A stretch of 64,000 nucleotides of DNA. It comes from Anaerolineae bacterium (GTDB lineage: Bacteria; Chloroflexota; Anaerolineae; Aggregatilineales; Phototrophicaceae). The notes below the pieces were generated by a model. The model was not told where the DNA came from and did no database searches. It saw nothing but the letters and a program-made list of their open reading frames with translations. The stretch's first letter is position 1. Every line of letters begins with the position of its first letter. The stretch covers positions 124,001-188,000 of the forward strand of contig JAJDWK010000094.1 of NCBI GenBank assembly GCA_022825675.1, in the 5' to 3' direction. Positions 9,728-18,760 of the stretch are shown one piece after another. The translations under genes and the position numbers were made by a program.

Positions 9728-10120
9728 CTAGCGCCCCTGGCAATAGCTGTCATAGGCGGCGGCGTCCATCAGCGCTTCTAAGGGCGCGAGGTCATCCGCG
9801 CGGATTTTGACCATCCAGCCAGCGCCAAAGGGGTCGGCATTGACCACTTCCGGCTCGTCTTCCAGCGCGGCGTTGACGGCGACAATTTCGCCGGGCACGG
9901 CGCTATAAAGCTCCGCCGCCGCCTTGACCGATTCAACTTCGCCAAAAGAGTCGCCGGCGTCCAGGCTTTCGCCCTCTTCACGGAATTCTACATACACGAT
10001 GTCGTTAAGCTGGTCTTGCGCGTAGTCGGTTATGCCGATGGTGACGGTATCGCCTTGCACCGCAAACCATTCGTCAGATTTGGCGTATTTCAACCCGGCT
10101 GGTGTTTGCCAGTCGCCCAT
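9728..10120 (-). CDS. gcvH: Glycine cleavage system H protein
   Basis: 'GITDYAQDQLNDIVYVEF', lipoyl-lysine context 'GEVESVKAAAELYSAVPGEIVAVN'. Start ATG at 10120 with GGAG 6 nt upstream; the ORF-track start at 10213 runs into the leader. Confidence 0.95.
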   Translation of the reverse strand: MGDWQTPAGLKYAKSDEWFAVQGDTVTIGITDYAQDQLNDIVYVEFREEGESLDAGDSFGEVESVKAAAELYSAVPGEIVAVNAALEDEPEVVNADPFGAGWMVKIRADDLAPLEALMDAAAYDSYCQGR

Positions 10121-10149
10121 AGTCATCTCCTTCCCCGCAATACAAAGCA

Positions 10150-10178
10150 AGGGCGCATCCCATGCCAGAATGCGCCCT
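10150..10178 (-). terminator. Hairpin between glycine aptamer and gcvH (possible riboswitch expression platform)
   Basis: Minus-strand 'GGGCGCAT TCTGGCATGGG ATGCGCCC' followed by 'TTGCTTTGT'; strong stem, weak U-tract. Confidence 0.5.
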
Positions 10179-10204
10179 GTCAGTCCGTTGACCTTCAGAG
10201 CTTG

Positions 10205-10312
10205 CCGCCGCAAGAATCCTTTTGCCTGAGAGTTTCACGCAAGTTGGCTGGCTTGTCGCTTGCCCCTTCGGCGTTTTGTCCGCGGACAAAATCTCTCTTC
10301 TTGCAACAGCCA
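10205..10312 (-). promoter_or_regulatory. Glycine riboswitch (single aptamer) in the gcvH-gcvPA-gcvPB leader
   Basis: Minus strand reads ...AAGAAGAGAGATTTTGTCCGCGGACAAAACGCCGAAGGGGCAAGCGACAAGCC...GAAACTCTCAGGCAAAAGGATTCTTGC; contains the glycine aptamer core 'CGCCGAAGGGGCAA' and 'AACTCTCAGGCAAAAGGA' with GAGAG/CTCTC pairing. Confidence 0.93.
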
Positions 10313-10363
10313 TAGTGTAGCGCGTATTATGTGAGTCCGCAACGCTTTGGATTGCCGGGGATT

Positions 10364-11029
10364 ATGCTCAAGCCGTTCACATTTGTCCTCTATAGCCTGC
10401 TGGCGGGGCTTATCCTGGGCATCGCCGCGCTGTCGCTCTTCCTGCTGCATGACCGTCTGAGCGGGCGGGCAGCGCTCGAAGCTGCCCTATTCAGCGCGGA
10501 AAGCGGCGGGCATGTCGACGGCATCGTCAAGATTACGCCGCCACTGGCGTTGCCCGGCTTTTCCCTCAGCAATCATGATGGCGGGGAAACCACCCTGCAA
10601 GAGTTGCGCGGACGGCACATTTTGCTGACCTTCGGCTTCACGCATTGTCCCGACATCTGCCCGCTGACTTTAAATGAATTTCAGCAAATCCAGCAGATGC
10701 TGGGCGCGCTTGCCGAGCGCGCGCATTTTGTCTTTGTCAGCGTTGATGGCGCCCGCGACAGCCCCGCTGCGCTTAAGCGATACTTTGACTTCCGCGGCTT
10801 TGATGCCATGCTCGGCTTGACGGGAGACGAAGCGGCGGTGCGCCAATTGGGCGACCCGCTGGGGCTGGATTTTGCGCTTGGCGAAAGCGATACAACAGGC
10901 AGCTACCAAGTGACGCATACAGCGGGCGCATTCCTGCTGGATGAAACGGGACATTGGATTGCCCGCTATCACTTCGGCGCGCCTGCCAGAGCCATCGCCG
11001 CGGACATGCGGGCGCTGCTCTCCGCTTGA
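10364..11029 (+). CDS. SCO1/SenC family protein
   Basis: 'LTFGFTHCPDICPLTLNEF' with CxxxC and 'VTHTAGAFLLDETGHW' (conserved His). Confidence 0.9.
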   Translation: MLKPFTFVLYSLLAGLILGIAALSLFLLHDRLSGRAALEAALFSAESGGHVDGIVKITPPLALPGFSLSNHDGGETTLQELRGRHILLTFGFTHCPDICPLTLNEFQQIQQMLGALAERAHFVFVSVDGARDSPAALKRYFDFRGFDAMLGLTGDEAAVRQLGDPLGLDFALGESDTTGSYQVTHTAGAFLLDETGHWIARYHFGAPARAIAADMRALLSA

Positions 11030-11039
11030 AGCAGGCGCA

Positions 11040-12221
11040 TTAGCCGTTGATATACAGCCGGGGGGCGCGCGGCGCCAGCGTTGCGACTACCTCGTAACTG
11101 ATAGTATCCAGCCAGCCAGCGATTTCCTGCGCGCTGATTACATCAGCGCCTTGCCACCCCAAAAGCACCACCTCGTCATCAACAGCGGCATCGGGGATGT
11201 GGCTGACATCTATTGTGATTTTCTCCATGCTCACGCGCCCGACAAGCGGCGCCCGCCGCCCCCTCACCAGCACTTGCCGCCAGGTCAGCGGCGAGCGGCG
11301 CAGCCCATCCGCATAGCCCACAGGCAGGATGGCAATCGTCTCAGTCCCGCGGGTGTGATAGGCCTTGCCATAGCCAACAGGGCTGCCCGGCGGCAAGGTC
11401 TTGAGCTGGGCGATGCGCGTCCGCCAGGTTAATGCCGGCTGCAGCCCGCGGGGAGATGCCGCCCCCGGCGCGGGATTTAGCCCATACAGCAGCAAGCCGG
11501 CGCGCGCAAGGTTGAAGACGCTCCCCGGGCTGTTGAGCAGCGCGGCGGAATTGGCGGCGTGAACGAACTTGATAGGCGCGCCCTGCCCGCGCGCGTCCGC
11601 CAGAACACGCTGGAAGCGCCGCAGCTGCAAGGCAGTGAAATCGGGGTCATCATCCGCGCTGGCGAAATGCGTGTACAGCCCATCAAGCCGGATATTCGGC
11701 AGCGCCCGCAGCCGGCGGCAAAGCGCCGCCACCTCAGGCAGAGTCAGGCCCAGCCGCCCCATGCCGCTATCCACCTTGACATGGACTGGCAGGCGCGTCC
11801 CCAGCTTTTGCGCCGCCGCCTGATAGGAATCCGCCAAGCGCGCGTCATATAACGAGACAGTTAGCCCCAGCTTAAGCGCCCGCGGGAGCGCCCGCGGCGG
11901 GATATAACTCAAAAGCAGAATTGGCGCGTTGATGCCAGCCTGACGCAGCGCCGCCGCTTCTTCCAGGTTGGCGACCGCCAGCATGTCCGCGCCCTGCGCC
12001 AGCGCCGTCTGCGCCACTTGCTCCCCGCCGTGCCCATAGGCATTCGCCTTGACCACCGCCATCAGCGCGACATCAGCGCCGATGCGCGCCTTTATCCAGC
12101 GCGTATTGTGGGCGATAGCGCGCAAATCAACAGTAACTTGGCTGGGAGCGCCGGACATGCTGGCACTTGCCGAAGCTGCCAGCGGCGAAGGAATCGGGGC
12201 AAATTCGTGGTAAGTGCGCAT
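11040..12221 (-). CDS. alr: Alanine racemase
   Basis: 'MAVVKANAYGHGG' PLP-lysine motif; 'VHVKVDSGMGRLG'; 'RVSMEKITIDVSHIP'. Start probably 12221; ORF extends to 12560 over the divergent intergenic region and tgt start. Confidence 0.93.
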   Translation of the reverse strand: MRTYHEFAPIPSPLAASASASMSGAPSQVTVDLRAIAHNTRWIKARIGADVALMAVVKANAYGHGGEQVAQTALAQGADMLAVANLEEAAALRQAGINAPILLLSYIPPRALPRALKLGLTVSLYDARLADSYQAAAQKLGTRLPVHVKVDSGMGRLGLTLPEVAALCRRLRALPNIRLDGLYTHFASADDDPDFTALQLRRFQRVLADARGQGAPIKFVHAANSAALLNSPGSVFNLARAGLLLYGLNPAPGAASPRGLQPALTWRTRIAQLKTLPPGSPVGYGKAYHTRGTETIAILPVGYADGLRRSPLTWRQVLVRGRRAPLVGRVSMEKITIDVSHIPDAAVDDEVVLLGWQGADVISAQEIAGWLDTISYEVVATLAPRAPRLYING

Positions 12222-12384
12222 CGCGCTCCAGCGCAAGGGGCTTGCGTTTTTCAAGGGGATGAGACAGGCAAAGTATAGCAGCGGCGGAATGCGCTCGCCC
12301 TGCGCTGGGGGCTGATTGCCGCGCATTCGCCGCAGATGCCTGTGATATACTGCTCGCTGCGAAAACTTGAGCCTAGGAAATGTA

Positions 12385-13503
12385 ATGTCCTTTGACTTTG
12401 AAGTCATCGCCCGAGATGGTGCCGCCCGCGCGGGCATACTGCATACGCCGCATGGGGACATCCCCACGCCCGTTTTCGCGCCGGTTGGCACCGCCGCCAC
12501 AGTCAAAGCCGTGCCTCCGCGTGACCTGGAAGCGCTTGATACGCGCCTGGTGCTCGCCAATACCTATCATTTGTTCCTGCGACCGGGCGATACACTCATC
12601 CGGGATTTGGGCGGCTTGCACCATTTCATGGGCTGGCAGGGACCGCTGCTGACGGATTCTGGCGGCTTCCAGGTCTTCAGCCTGGCGGGCATCAACCGCA
12701 TCGACGAAGATGGCGTCACCTTCCGCAGCCACCTTGATGGCAGCGCCAAACGCCTCAGCCCGCAGCGCTCGATGCAGATTCAGCAAAATCTGGGCGCTGA
12801 TATCATCATGGCATTTGACCAATGCCCGCCGCCGCGGGAGCGCGCCGAGGTGGAAGCGGCGGTGGCGCGCACGCACCGCTGGCTGCGCGCCTGCCGCGAG
12901 GCGCACCCCAGCGATGCGCGTCAAGCGCTTTTTGGCATCGTGCAAGGCGGCATCTTCCCCGACCTGCGCGAGCAATCGGCGCAGTTTGTATCCAGCCTCG
13001 ACCTCAAGGGTTATGCCATCGGCGGCTTGGCGGTGGGCGAGAGCAAAGCCGAAATGTACGCGATGCTGGAGCATACAATCCCGGCATTGCCAGCGCCGCG
13101 CCCGCGCTATTTGATGGGCGTTGGCGAGCCTGACGACCTTGTCGAAGGCATTCGGCGCGGCGTTGACATTTTCGATTGCGTCATCCCCACCCGGCTCGCT
13201 CGTCACGGCGCGGCATTCACGCATAAGGGGCGGCTCAACCTGCGCAACGCCCGCCACAAAAATAAGGAAGCGCCGCTGGACCCGGCGCTGGACAATTATG
13301 CCAGCCGCTTTTCCCGCGCCTACCTGCGGCATCTGGTGGTGGCGAAAGAACTGCTGGGGCATTATCTGCTCAGCCTGCACAATATCGACTTTCTCCAGCG
13401 TCATGTCGCGGCAATGCGCCAAGCCATCATCGACGGGCAGCTGCAACAATACGCCGACAGCTTCCTGCCGCGCTATCTCAACAGCGACCCGTCCTGCCGC
13501 TAA
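12385..13503 (+). CDS. tgt: tRNA-guanine transglycosylase
   Basis: 'LLTDSGGFQVFSLAG', 'FDQCPP', 'YLMGVGEPDDLVEGIRRGVDIFDCVIPTRLARHG', 'LNLRNARHK'. ATG at 12385. Confidence 0.96.
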   Translation: MSFDFEVIARDGAARAGILHTPHGDIPTPVFAPVGTAATVKAVPPRDLEALDTRLVLANTYHLFLRPGDTLIRDLGGLHHFMGWQGPLLTDSGGFQVFSLAGINRIDEDGVTFRSHLDGSAKRLSPQRSMQIQQNLGADIIMAFDQCPPPRERAEVEAAVARTHRWLRACREAHPSDARQALFGIVQGGIFPDLREQSAQFVSSLDLKGYAIGGLAVGESKAEMYAMLEHTIPALPAPRPRYLMGVGEPDDLVEGIRRGVDIFDCVIPTRLARHGAAFTHKGRLNLRNARHKNKEAPLDPALDNYASRFSRAYLRHLVVAKELLGHYLLSLHNIDFLQRHVAAMRQAIIDGQLQQYADSFLPRYLNSDPSCR

Positions 13504-13651
13504 GCCGGCATTTGCCACCGCGAACAAGAACAAATCACCACTTTCGGCAGCGCCTGCTCGCGATTCCCTTGTATACTGACTGTGTCTTGCCGATGGTGGC
13601 GGCGCTTTTTTATACTATTGCTTCGACGATAGGAAGAATGAGAGTGCGCAA

Positions 13652-14839
13652 TTGAACGCAAAATCTATATGCTCCCGCTTGCCACACTGCCTGACAGGCA
13701 TCGCCATGATGCTGCTCTGCTGCGGCGCAACCCTGGCGCAGGACACGAGCGGGGCTAGCGCCGGACGGCTGATACGGCAGGCGCTGGCGGAAGACTATCA
13801 GCCGGCGTCGCAGCTGCCGGTGGGACCCAGCGCCTATCCCTATGGCATCAACCCCTTGACGGGCTTGCCCTACCCCGATGATGCCGCGCGCGAGCGCCGC
13901 AATCTCATCGTCAAGGTCTCGAACTGGCCGCCGGAAGTGCGCCCCCAGCATGGCATTAATCAAGCCGATATCGTTTTCGAATATGAAGCGGAAGGCGGTG
14001 TGACGCGCTTCGCCGCGCTCTACCGCTCCAACGCGCCCGCCAAAGTCGGCTCTATACGCAGCGCGCGCCTGCTGGATATCGAGCTGCTGACGATGTACGC
14101 GGCGCTGCTGGCATATTCGGGCACCAGCGGTCCACTCAAATCCATTTACGAGACCGCGCCCTTCCGCCCCGCCCTGCTATCGCCATCTTTGAACGACAAT
14201 TGCGAGACGGCTGGCTTCTGCCGCGATGAAACCTTGTGGGACCGCAGCTATGAGCATACGCTTTTTGGCGACACGCAAATGATGTGGCAGCGGGCGGACC
14301 TGCGAAATGCCAATATCGGCTATCGCGCCGTTGGCTTCGCCTTCAGCCTGGATGCGCCCGCTGGCGGCACGGCGGTGCTGGATGTCTATACCAATTGGTA
14401 CAACCGCACGGATGTGCGCTGGCAATATGATGATGTACACGAGCGCTATCTGCGTTATGCCGATGGCAGCGCCCACCTGGACGCGGCTGATGGCTCCCAA
14501 CTGGCGGCGGACAATCTGATTTTTCTGCAAGTTCCGCACAACCGCCGCCCCGATCTCTTTCAGCCGGGTTCCATTGATGAATCCTACGAAGTTGCGCTGT
14601 GGGGGCGGGGACCCGCCTATGTCTTGCGCGATGGGCGGCGCATCGCCGGTTCTTGGCATCGCCCCGAGCAGCACCGGGGGGCGGCGCTGCAATTGACCTA
14701 CGCGGACGGCGCGCCCATCACCCTTAAGCCGGGGCGCAGCTGGGTAACGATTATGCGCGGGCTGGATTCGGTGGTCTTCAGTGAGCAGCGCGCCGAGCTG
14801 GGGGCAGCGGCATTTAATGCCAGCGATGCGCAAGGTTGA
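13652..14839 (+). CDS. DUF3048 (YerB-like) domain-containing protein with signal peptide
   Basis: 'INPLTGLPYPDDAARERRNLIVKVSNWPPEVRPQHGINQADIVFEYEAEGGVTRFAALY' matches DUF3048 style; TTG start. Confidence 0.82.
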   Translation: MNAKSICSRLPHCLTGIAMMLLCCGATLAQDTSGASAGRLIRQALAEDYQPASQLPVGPSAYPYGINPLTGLPYPDDAARERRNLIVKVSNWPPEVRPQHGINQADIVFEYEAEGGVTRFAALYRSNAPAKVGSIRSARLLDIELLTMYAALLAYSGTSGPLKSIYETAPFRPALLSPSLNDNCETAGFCRDETLWDRSYEHTLFGDTQMMWQRADLRNANIGYRAVGFAFSLDAPAGGTAVLDVYTNWYNRTDVRWQYDDVHERYLRYADGSAHLDAADGSQLAADNLIFLQVPHNRRPDLFQPGSIDESYEVALWGRGPAYVLRDGRRIAGSWHRPEQHRGAALQLTYADGAPITLKPGRSWVTIMRGLDSVVFSEQRAELGAAAFNASDAQG

Positions 14840-14912
14840 GCCGCCCCGCGCCAGCGAGGCATGGCATGTGTCTGAAGCCGCCACTTAAGCCCGCGTAAGG
14901 AAGGCGGATTCC

Positions 14913-16016
14913 TTGCGCCGCGCGCTGCATTTGCTCCTCTTTTTAGGTATCAGCCTGCTGATAATTGCGGCGCTTGTACTGGCGGCTGTCAACTTCGTCA
15001 GCGGCGGCAACCTGTTGGATAGCGCGCAAGTCTTGCTGCTGCGGCTGCAACTCCAATCCCGGCAAGGGGAGCTGACAGCGCCTTACAGCAGCAACCAAGA
15101 CACCGTACGCTTTGAGATTTTGCCCGGTGCCAGCGCCGCCAGCATCGCCGCGGACCTGGCAGCCGCCACGCTCATCAGCGATGCCCGCCTCTTCCTGGAT
15201 TTTGCCCGCGTTGAAGGCTTGGACCGCCGCTTTGAAGCCAGCGTCTATTTTCTCAAGCAGACGCAGTCAATTGCGCAAATCGCCGCGGCGCTGACCGATT
15301 CCAGCAAAAGTTTCATCAGCTTCCGCACGGTGGAAGGCGCGCGCATCGAAGAGCTGGCGGCATCTATCGACAACAATAAATTGCTCGGCTTTAGCGGCGG
15401 CGAGTTCTATGCCTTTGTCGCAATTGGCGCGCCGCTGCCAGCGGAATTCGCGGACTGGGCTGGCATCCCGGCGGGGGCATCGCTCGAAGGCTATATGTTC
15501 CCCGATACCTATCAGCTGCCGCCGGATATCAGCGCGCAGCAACTGCGTGACCTGCTGCTGCGCAGCTTCCGCGCCCGCGTCGGCGAGGAGCTGTGGCACG
15601 CCGCCCAGGCGCAAGGGCTCAGCATTCATCAGGCGGTTACGCTGGCGTCCATCATCGAGCGGGAGGCGGTCTGGCGGGATGAACATCCGCTTATCGCCAG
15701 CGTTTATCGCAACCGCCTCGCCATCAACATGCTGCTGGAAGCGGATCCAACAGTGCAATATGGCTTGCAAGGCGGACGCGGGAGTTGGTGGCCCCAAATC
15801 ACGCGGGCGGATTATCAGCGCGTCGAGTCACCTTATAATACTTATCGCCACGCGGGCTTGCCGCCGGGACCCATCGCCAGCCCCGGGCTGTCGGCGATTG
15901 AAGCGGCGCTGCAGCCGGCGGAGTCAGAGTATTTCTATTTTCGCGCCGCTTGCGATCAGTCCTTTCGGCACAATTTCGCCCGCAATTTTGAAGAACATCT
16001 GGCAAATGGCTGTTAG
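14913..16016 (+). CDS. mltG: Endolytic transglycosylase MltG (YceG-like)
   Basis: 'LEGYMFPDTYQLPPDISAQQLRDLLL', 'VTLASIIEREAVWRDEHPLIASVYRNRL', 'SPYNTYRHAGLPPGPIASPGLSAIEAAL'. TTG start. Confidence 0.94.
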   Translation: MRRALHLLLFLGISLLIIAALVLAAVNFVSGGNLLDSAQVLLLRLQLQSRQGELTAPYSSNQDTVRFEILPGASAASIAADLAAATLISDARLFLDFARVEGLDRRFEASVYFLKQTQSIAQIAAALTDSSKSFISFRTVEGARIEELAASIDNNKLLGFSGGEFYAFVAIGAPLPAEFADWAGIPAGASLEGYMFPDTYQLPPDISAQQLRDLLLRSFRARVGEELWHAAQAQGLSIHQAVTLASIIEREAVWRDEHPLIASVYRNRLAINMLLEADPTVQYGLQGGRGSWWPQITRADYQRVESPYNTYRHAGLPPGPIASPGLSAIEAALQPAESEYFYFRAACDQSFRHNFARNFEEHLANGC

Positions 16017-16779
16017 CTGGCGCTGCCCGGCGGTCAAGGCGCGGGCGGGATTTCCGCTCTTGGCGCTGGCGCTTTTGCTGACTGCTTGTGGCGTGGCGCG
16101 GGCACCGTCCCTGCCCAAGATTGCGCTGCTGGCACCCTTTGAGGGGCGCTATCGCGCCATCGGCTATAACGCGCTCTACGCCGCGCAACTGGCATTTGCT
16201 GAAGGGGACGCGGGCGCGGCGCGGCTGCTGCCAGTGGATGACGGCGGCAGCGTCCACACCGCGGCTGATCGCATGCGCGCGCTGGCGCTTGACCCCGCTG
16301 TCGCTGCCATCATCGCGCTGGGACCCTTCGCCAGCCACCCGCAAGCGCAAGCCGAAGCCACCGTCCCGCTGCTGTTGCTGGGCAATTGGGGGCATGCCCG
16401 CGCTGATGACGACGCGCTCTACCTGGCGCATGCGCAGCTGGTGGCGGCGCGCTCCGCTGACGACTTGCTGATGCTGGAGCCAGCGCGCGATTCAGGCGAA
16501 GATTTAAGAGACATTGTATTCACGAGCAGCGCGGCGCTGGCGGCTGATGACTTCCGCGCGCGCTACCAGGCGCTGACGGATAGCGAACCAAATCTGCTGG
16601 CGACTTTGGTATATGACGCGGCGCGCCTCGCGCTGTATGCGGTCAATACTGGGCAGGCTGTCGGCAGCGGCGCGTATCGCGGCATCAATGGCGAATTTCA
16701 CTTTGAAGACGGCTATTGGCGCGGCGCGCCTATCCACCGCTATCGCTACCAAGCCGGGCGGCTCATCGCGGCGGGCTAA
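16006..16779 (+). CDS. Lipoprotein with short periplasmic-binding-protein-like (type I) fold
   Basis: Lipobox 'ALALLLTAC'; 'KIALLAPFEGRYRAIGYNALYAAQLAFAEGD' as in Leu/Ile/Val-binding-like proteins. ATG at 16006 overlaps the mltG end. Confidence 0.65.
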   Translation: MAVSWRCPAVKARAGFPLLALALLLTACGVARAPSLPKIALLAPFEGRYRAIGYNALYAAQLAFAEGDAGAARLLPVDDGGSVHTAADRMRALALDPAVAAIIALGPFASHPQAQAEATVPLLLLGNWGHARADDDALYLAHAQLVAARSADDLLMLEPARDSGEDLRDIVFTSSAALAADDFRARYQALTDSEPNLLATLVYDAARLALYAVNTGQAVGSGAYRGINGEFHFEDGYWRGAPIHRYRYQAGRLIAAG

Positions 16780-18101
16780 GCCCGCGTCCCATCAATTATG
16801 CCGTAGAAAGGCGGCAGCGCTTCCACCGGCGCATCGCTATAGACAATCGCGCCGCTGAGCGCTGTCAGCGCCGCATTCAGGCGGGTTTCATCATTGGCGT
16901 GCAGCGTCAGCAGCAGGTCGCCCTTTTGCACGGCATCGCCGACATTGGCATGCGCTTCTACACCCACGGCATGGTCAATTGACGATTCTTTGGTCGCCCG
17001 TCCCCCGCCCAGCGCCAGCGTCGCCCAGCCGATTTTATCAGCATAGAGCGCGGCGATATAACCCGATTGCTGGGCGCGCGCGCGGTAGCGAATCTTCGCC
17101 TGCGGCAGGCGGCTGGGTTCGTCAAGCTGGCGGACATCACCGCCTTGCGCCGCCACCATGCGGCGGAAGCGCTCGAAGGCGGCGCCGCTGCGTAAAACTT
17201 CGTCGACTTCAACGCGGGTATTTGCGATATCCGTCCAGCGCTCGCCCTGCCCAGCCAGCCGCAGCATCTGCGCCGCCACTTCGACGCAATGCGCCCGCAA
17301 ATCTTCGGGTCCGCCGCCGCGCAGGGTTGCGACCGCCTCCGCCACTTCCAAGGCATTGCCGGCAGCAACGCCCAGCGGCTGATTCATGTCCGAAAGCAGC
17401 GCGACCATATCGCGCCCGGCATCTACGCCGATGCGCACCATCGCCTGCGCCAGCGCGCGCGCTTCTTCTAAAGTCTTCATGAAAGCGCCACAGCCCAGTT
17501 TGACATCAAGCACAATGCCATCGGCGCCTGCCGCCAGTTTCTTGCTCATAATGCTGCTGGCAATCAAAGGCAGGCTGGGCACGGTGCCGGTGACATCCCG
17601 CAAGGCGTAGAGGATGCCATCCGCTGGCGCCAGGGACGCGCTCTGCCCCGCCAACACCATGCCGGTTTCTTTTACGACTCGGCGAAATTCCGCCTCGGAC
17701 AGGTTGACGGTGAAGCCGTCGATGGCTTCCAATTTATCAAGCGTGCCGCCGCCGAAGCCCAAGCCGCGCCCGCTCATCTTGGCGACGGGCACATCAAATG
17801 CCGCCACCAGCGGCAAGACCACCAGGGTCGTCTTGTCGCCGACGCCGCCGGAGGAATGCTTGTCGATGGCATAGGCGCAGATGTCGGAGAGATCGGGCAT
17901 ATCGCCGGAACCCGCCATCGCCCGCGTCAGCGCCACCGTCTCGGCGCGGTTCATGCCCTTAAGCGTAATCGCCATCAGCAGCGCCGCCGTCTGATAGTCC
18001 GGGATTTCGCCGGCACACAGCGCCTGGACAAAGCCGCTGATTTCCGCCGCCGATAGCGCCTTGCCATCGCGCTTTTTCTCGATTAGATCAATCATTCTCA
18101 T
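16776..18101 (-). CDS. Pyrimidine-nucleoside (thymidine) phosphorylase
   Basis: 'MRMIDLIEKKRDGKALSAAEISGFVQALCAGEIPDYQTAALLMAI', 'DKHSSGGVGDKTTLVVLPLVAA'. Confidence 0.94.
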   Translation of the reverse strand: MRMIDLIEKKRDGKALSAAEISGFVQALCAGEIPDYQTAALLMAITLKGMNRAETVALTRAMAGSGDMPDLSDICAYAIDKHSSGGVGDKTTLVVLPLVAAFDVPVAKMSGRGLGFGGGTLDKLEAIDGFTVNLSEAEFRRVVKETGMVLAGQSASLAPADGILYALRDVTGTVPSLPLIASSIMSKKLAAGADGIVLDVKLGCGAFMKTLEEARALAQAMVRIGVDAGRDMVALLSDMNQPLGVAAGNALEVAEAVATLRGGGPEDLRAHCVEVAAQMLRLAGQGERWTDIANTRVEVDEVLRSGAAFERFRRMVAAQGGDVRQLDEPSRLPQAKIRYRARAQQSGYIAALYADKIGWATLALGGGRATKESSIDHAVGVEAHANVGDAVQKGDLLLTLHANDETRLNAALTALSGAIVYSDAPVEALPPFYGIIDGTRA

Positions 18102-18170
18102 TTCGGCTGGCGCTCCCGGGACTCATATCGGCGCAACTCTGGTTGCTTCAATAATACCCGCTAATGCGAT

Positions 18171-18280
18171 TAAGTAGTGAGAACCTATAGCGGCAAAGAT
18201 TCAACAGCGTTTCTACCACCGAGGGCATCGAGATAAGCATGAGCAAATCTCAGTAAATGCAAGTACATTATGCAACAGGA
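18171..18280 (+). repeat. Composite intergenic repeat module, left copy (inverted relative to 23366..23514)
   Basis: 'taagtagtgagaacctatagcggcaaagattcaac' (18171-18205) is about 32/35 identical to the reverse complement of 23480-23514; similarity continues patchily through 'taccaccgag...' and 'cagtaaatgcaagtacattatgcaac'. Confidence 0.8.
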
Positions 18281-18361
18281 AGTGGTGATTATCATGGATA
18301 TATTTCACTTGGCATGCTTGACACAGGTTTTTTACCACAGAGAGAACACAAAGGGCACAGA

Positions 18362-18748
18362 AGTAAATGCAAGTAAGTCATGCGAAAACAAAATGACCTT
18401 TGTCCCAGTATCTCATACCCACACAACATCCCAAGCCGTAGGGGCGAGCCTTGGCTCGCCCCTACATTTCCAATTACTTTGTTGCACGTACAGAGATTTA
18501 TGTTTGTTTGCTGGAGTTTCGTAAGTCAATAGAATTCACCACTCCCGCTCGCCATTTGGCCAAACCACTGGTAAAGTACCTTTGGATTCATCAGATACCC
18601 TTTCGTTTCTTTCTTCCATATAGAAAGGGTATTGATGAATTTCTGTAGTGCAAATCAAATCTTGCGTGTCCGCTCCTCAGCTCTCGGGGAGGGGTTAGGG
18701 TATGGGGGTTTGCGTCACGAATTTTCGCATAACTTACTTGTGTTTACT
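18362..18748. repeat. MITE-like element A with about 25 bp terminal inverted repeats
   Basis: Left 'agtaaatgcaagtaagtcatgcgaa' (18362-18386); right 'ttcgcataacttacttgtgtttact' (18724-18748), reverse complement 'agtaaacacaagtaagttatgcgaa' (22/25). Confidence 0.6.
18438..18465. repeat. Perfect 13 bp palindrome GTAGGGGCGAGCC-TT-GGCTCGCCCCTAC
   Basis: Read directly at 18438-18465. Confidence 0.9.
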
Positions 18749-18760
18749 GAGGAGCAGGAT

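Noticed and set aside
12373-13533. 386 aa minus-strand ORF antisense to tgt
   Set aside because: tgt is unambiguous on the plus strand; the minus frame has no recognisable domain.
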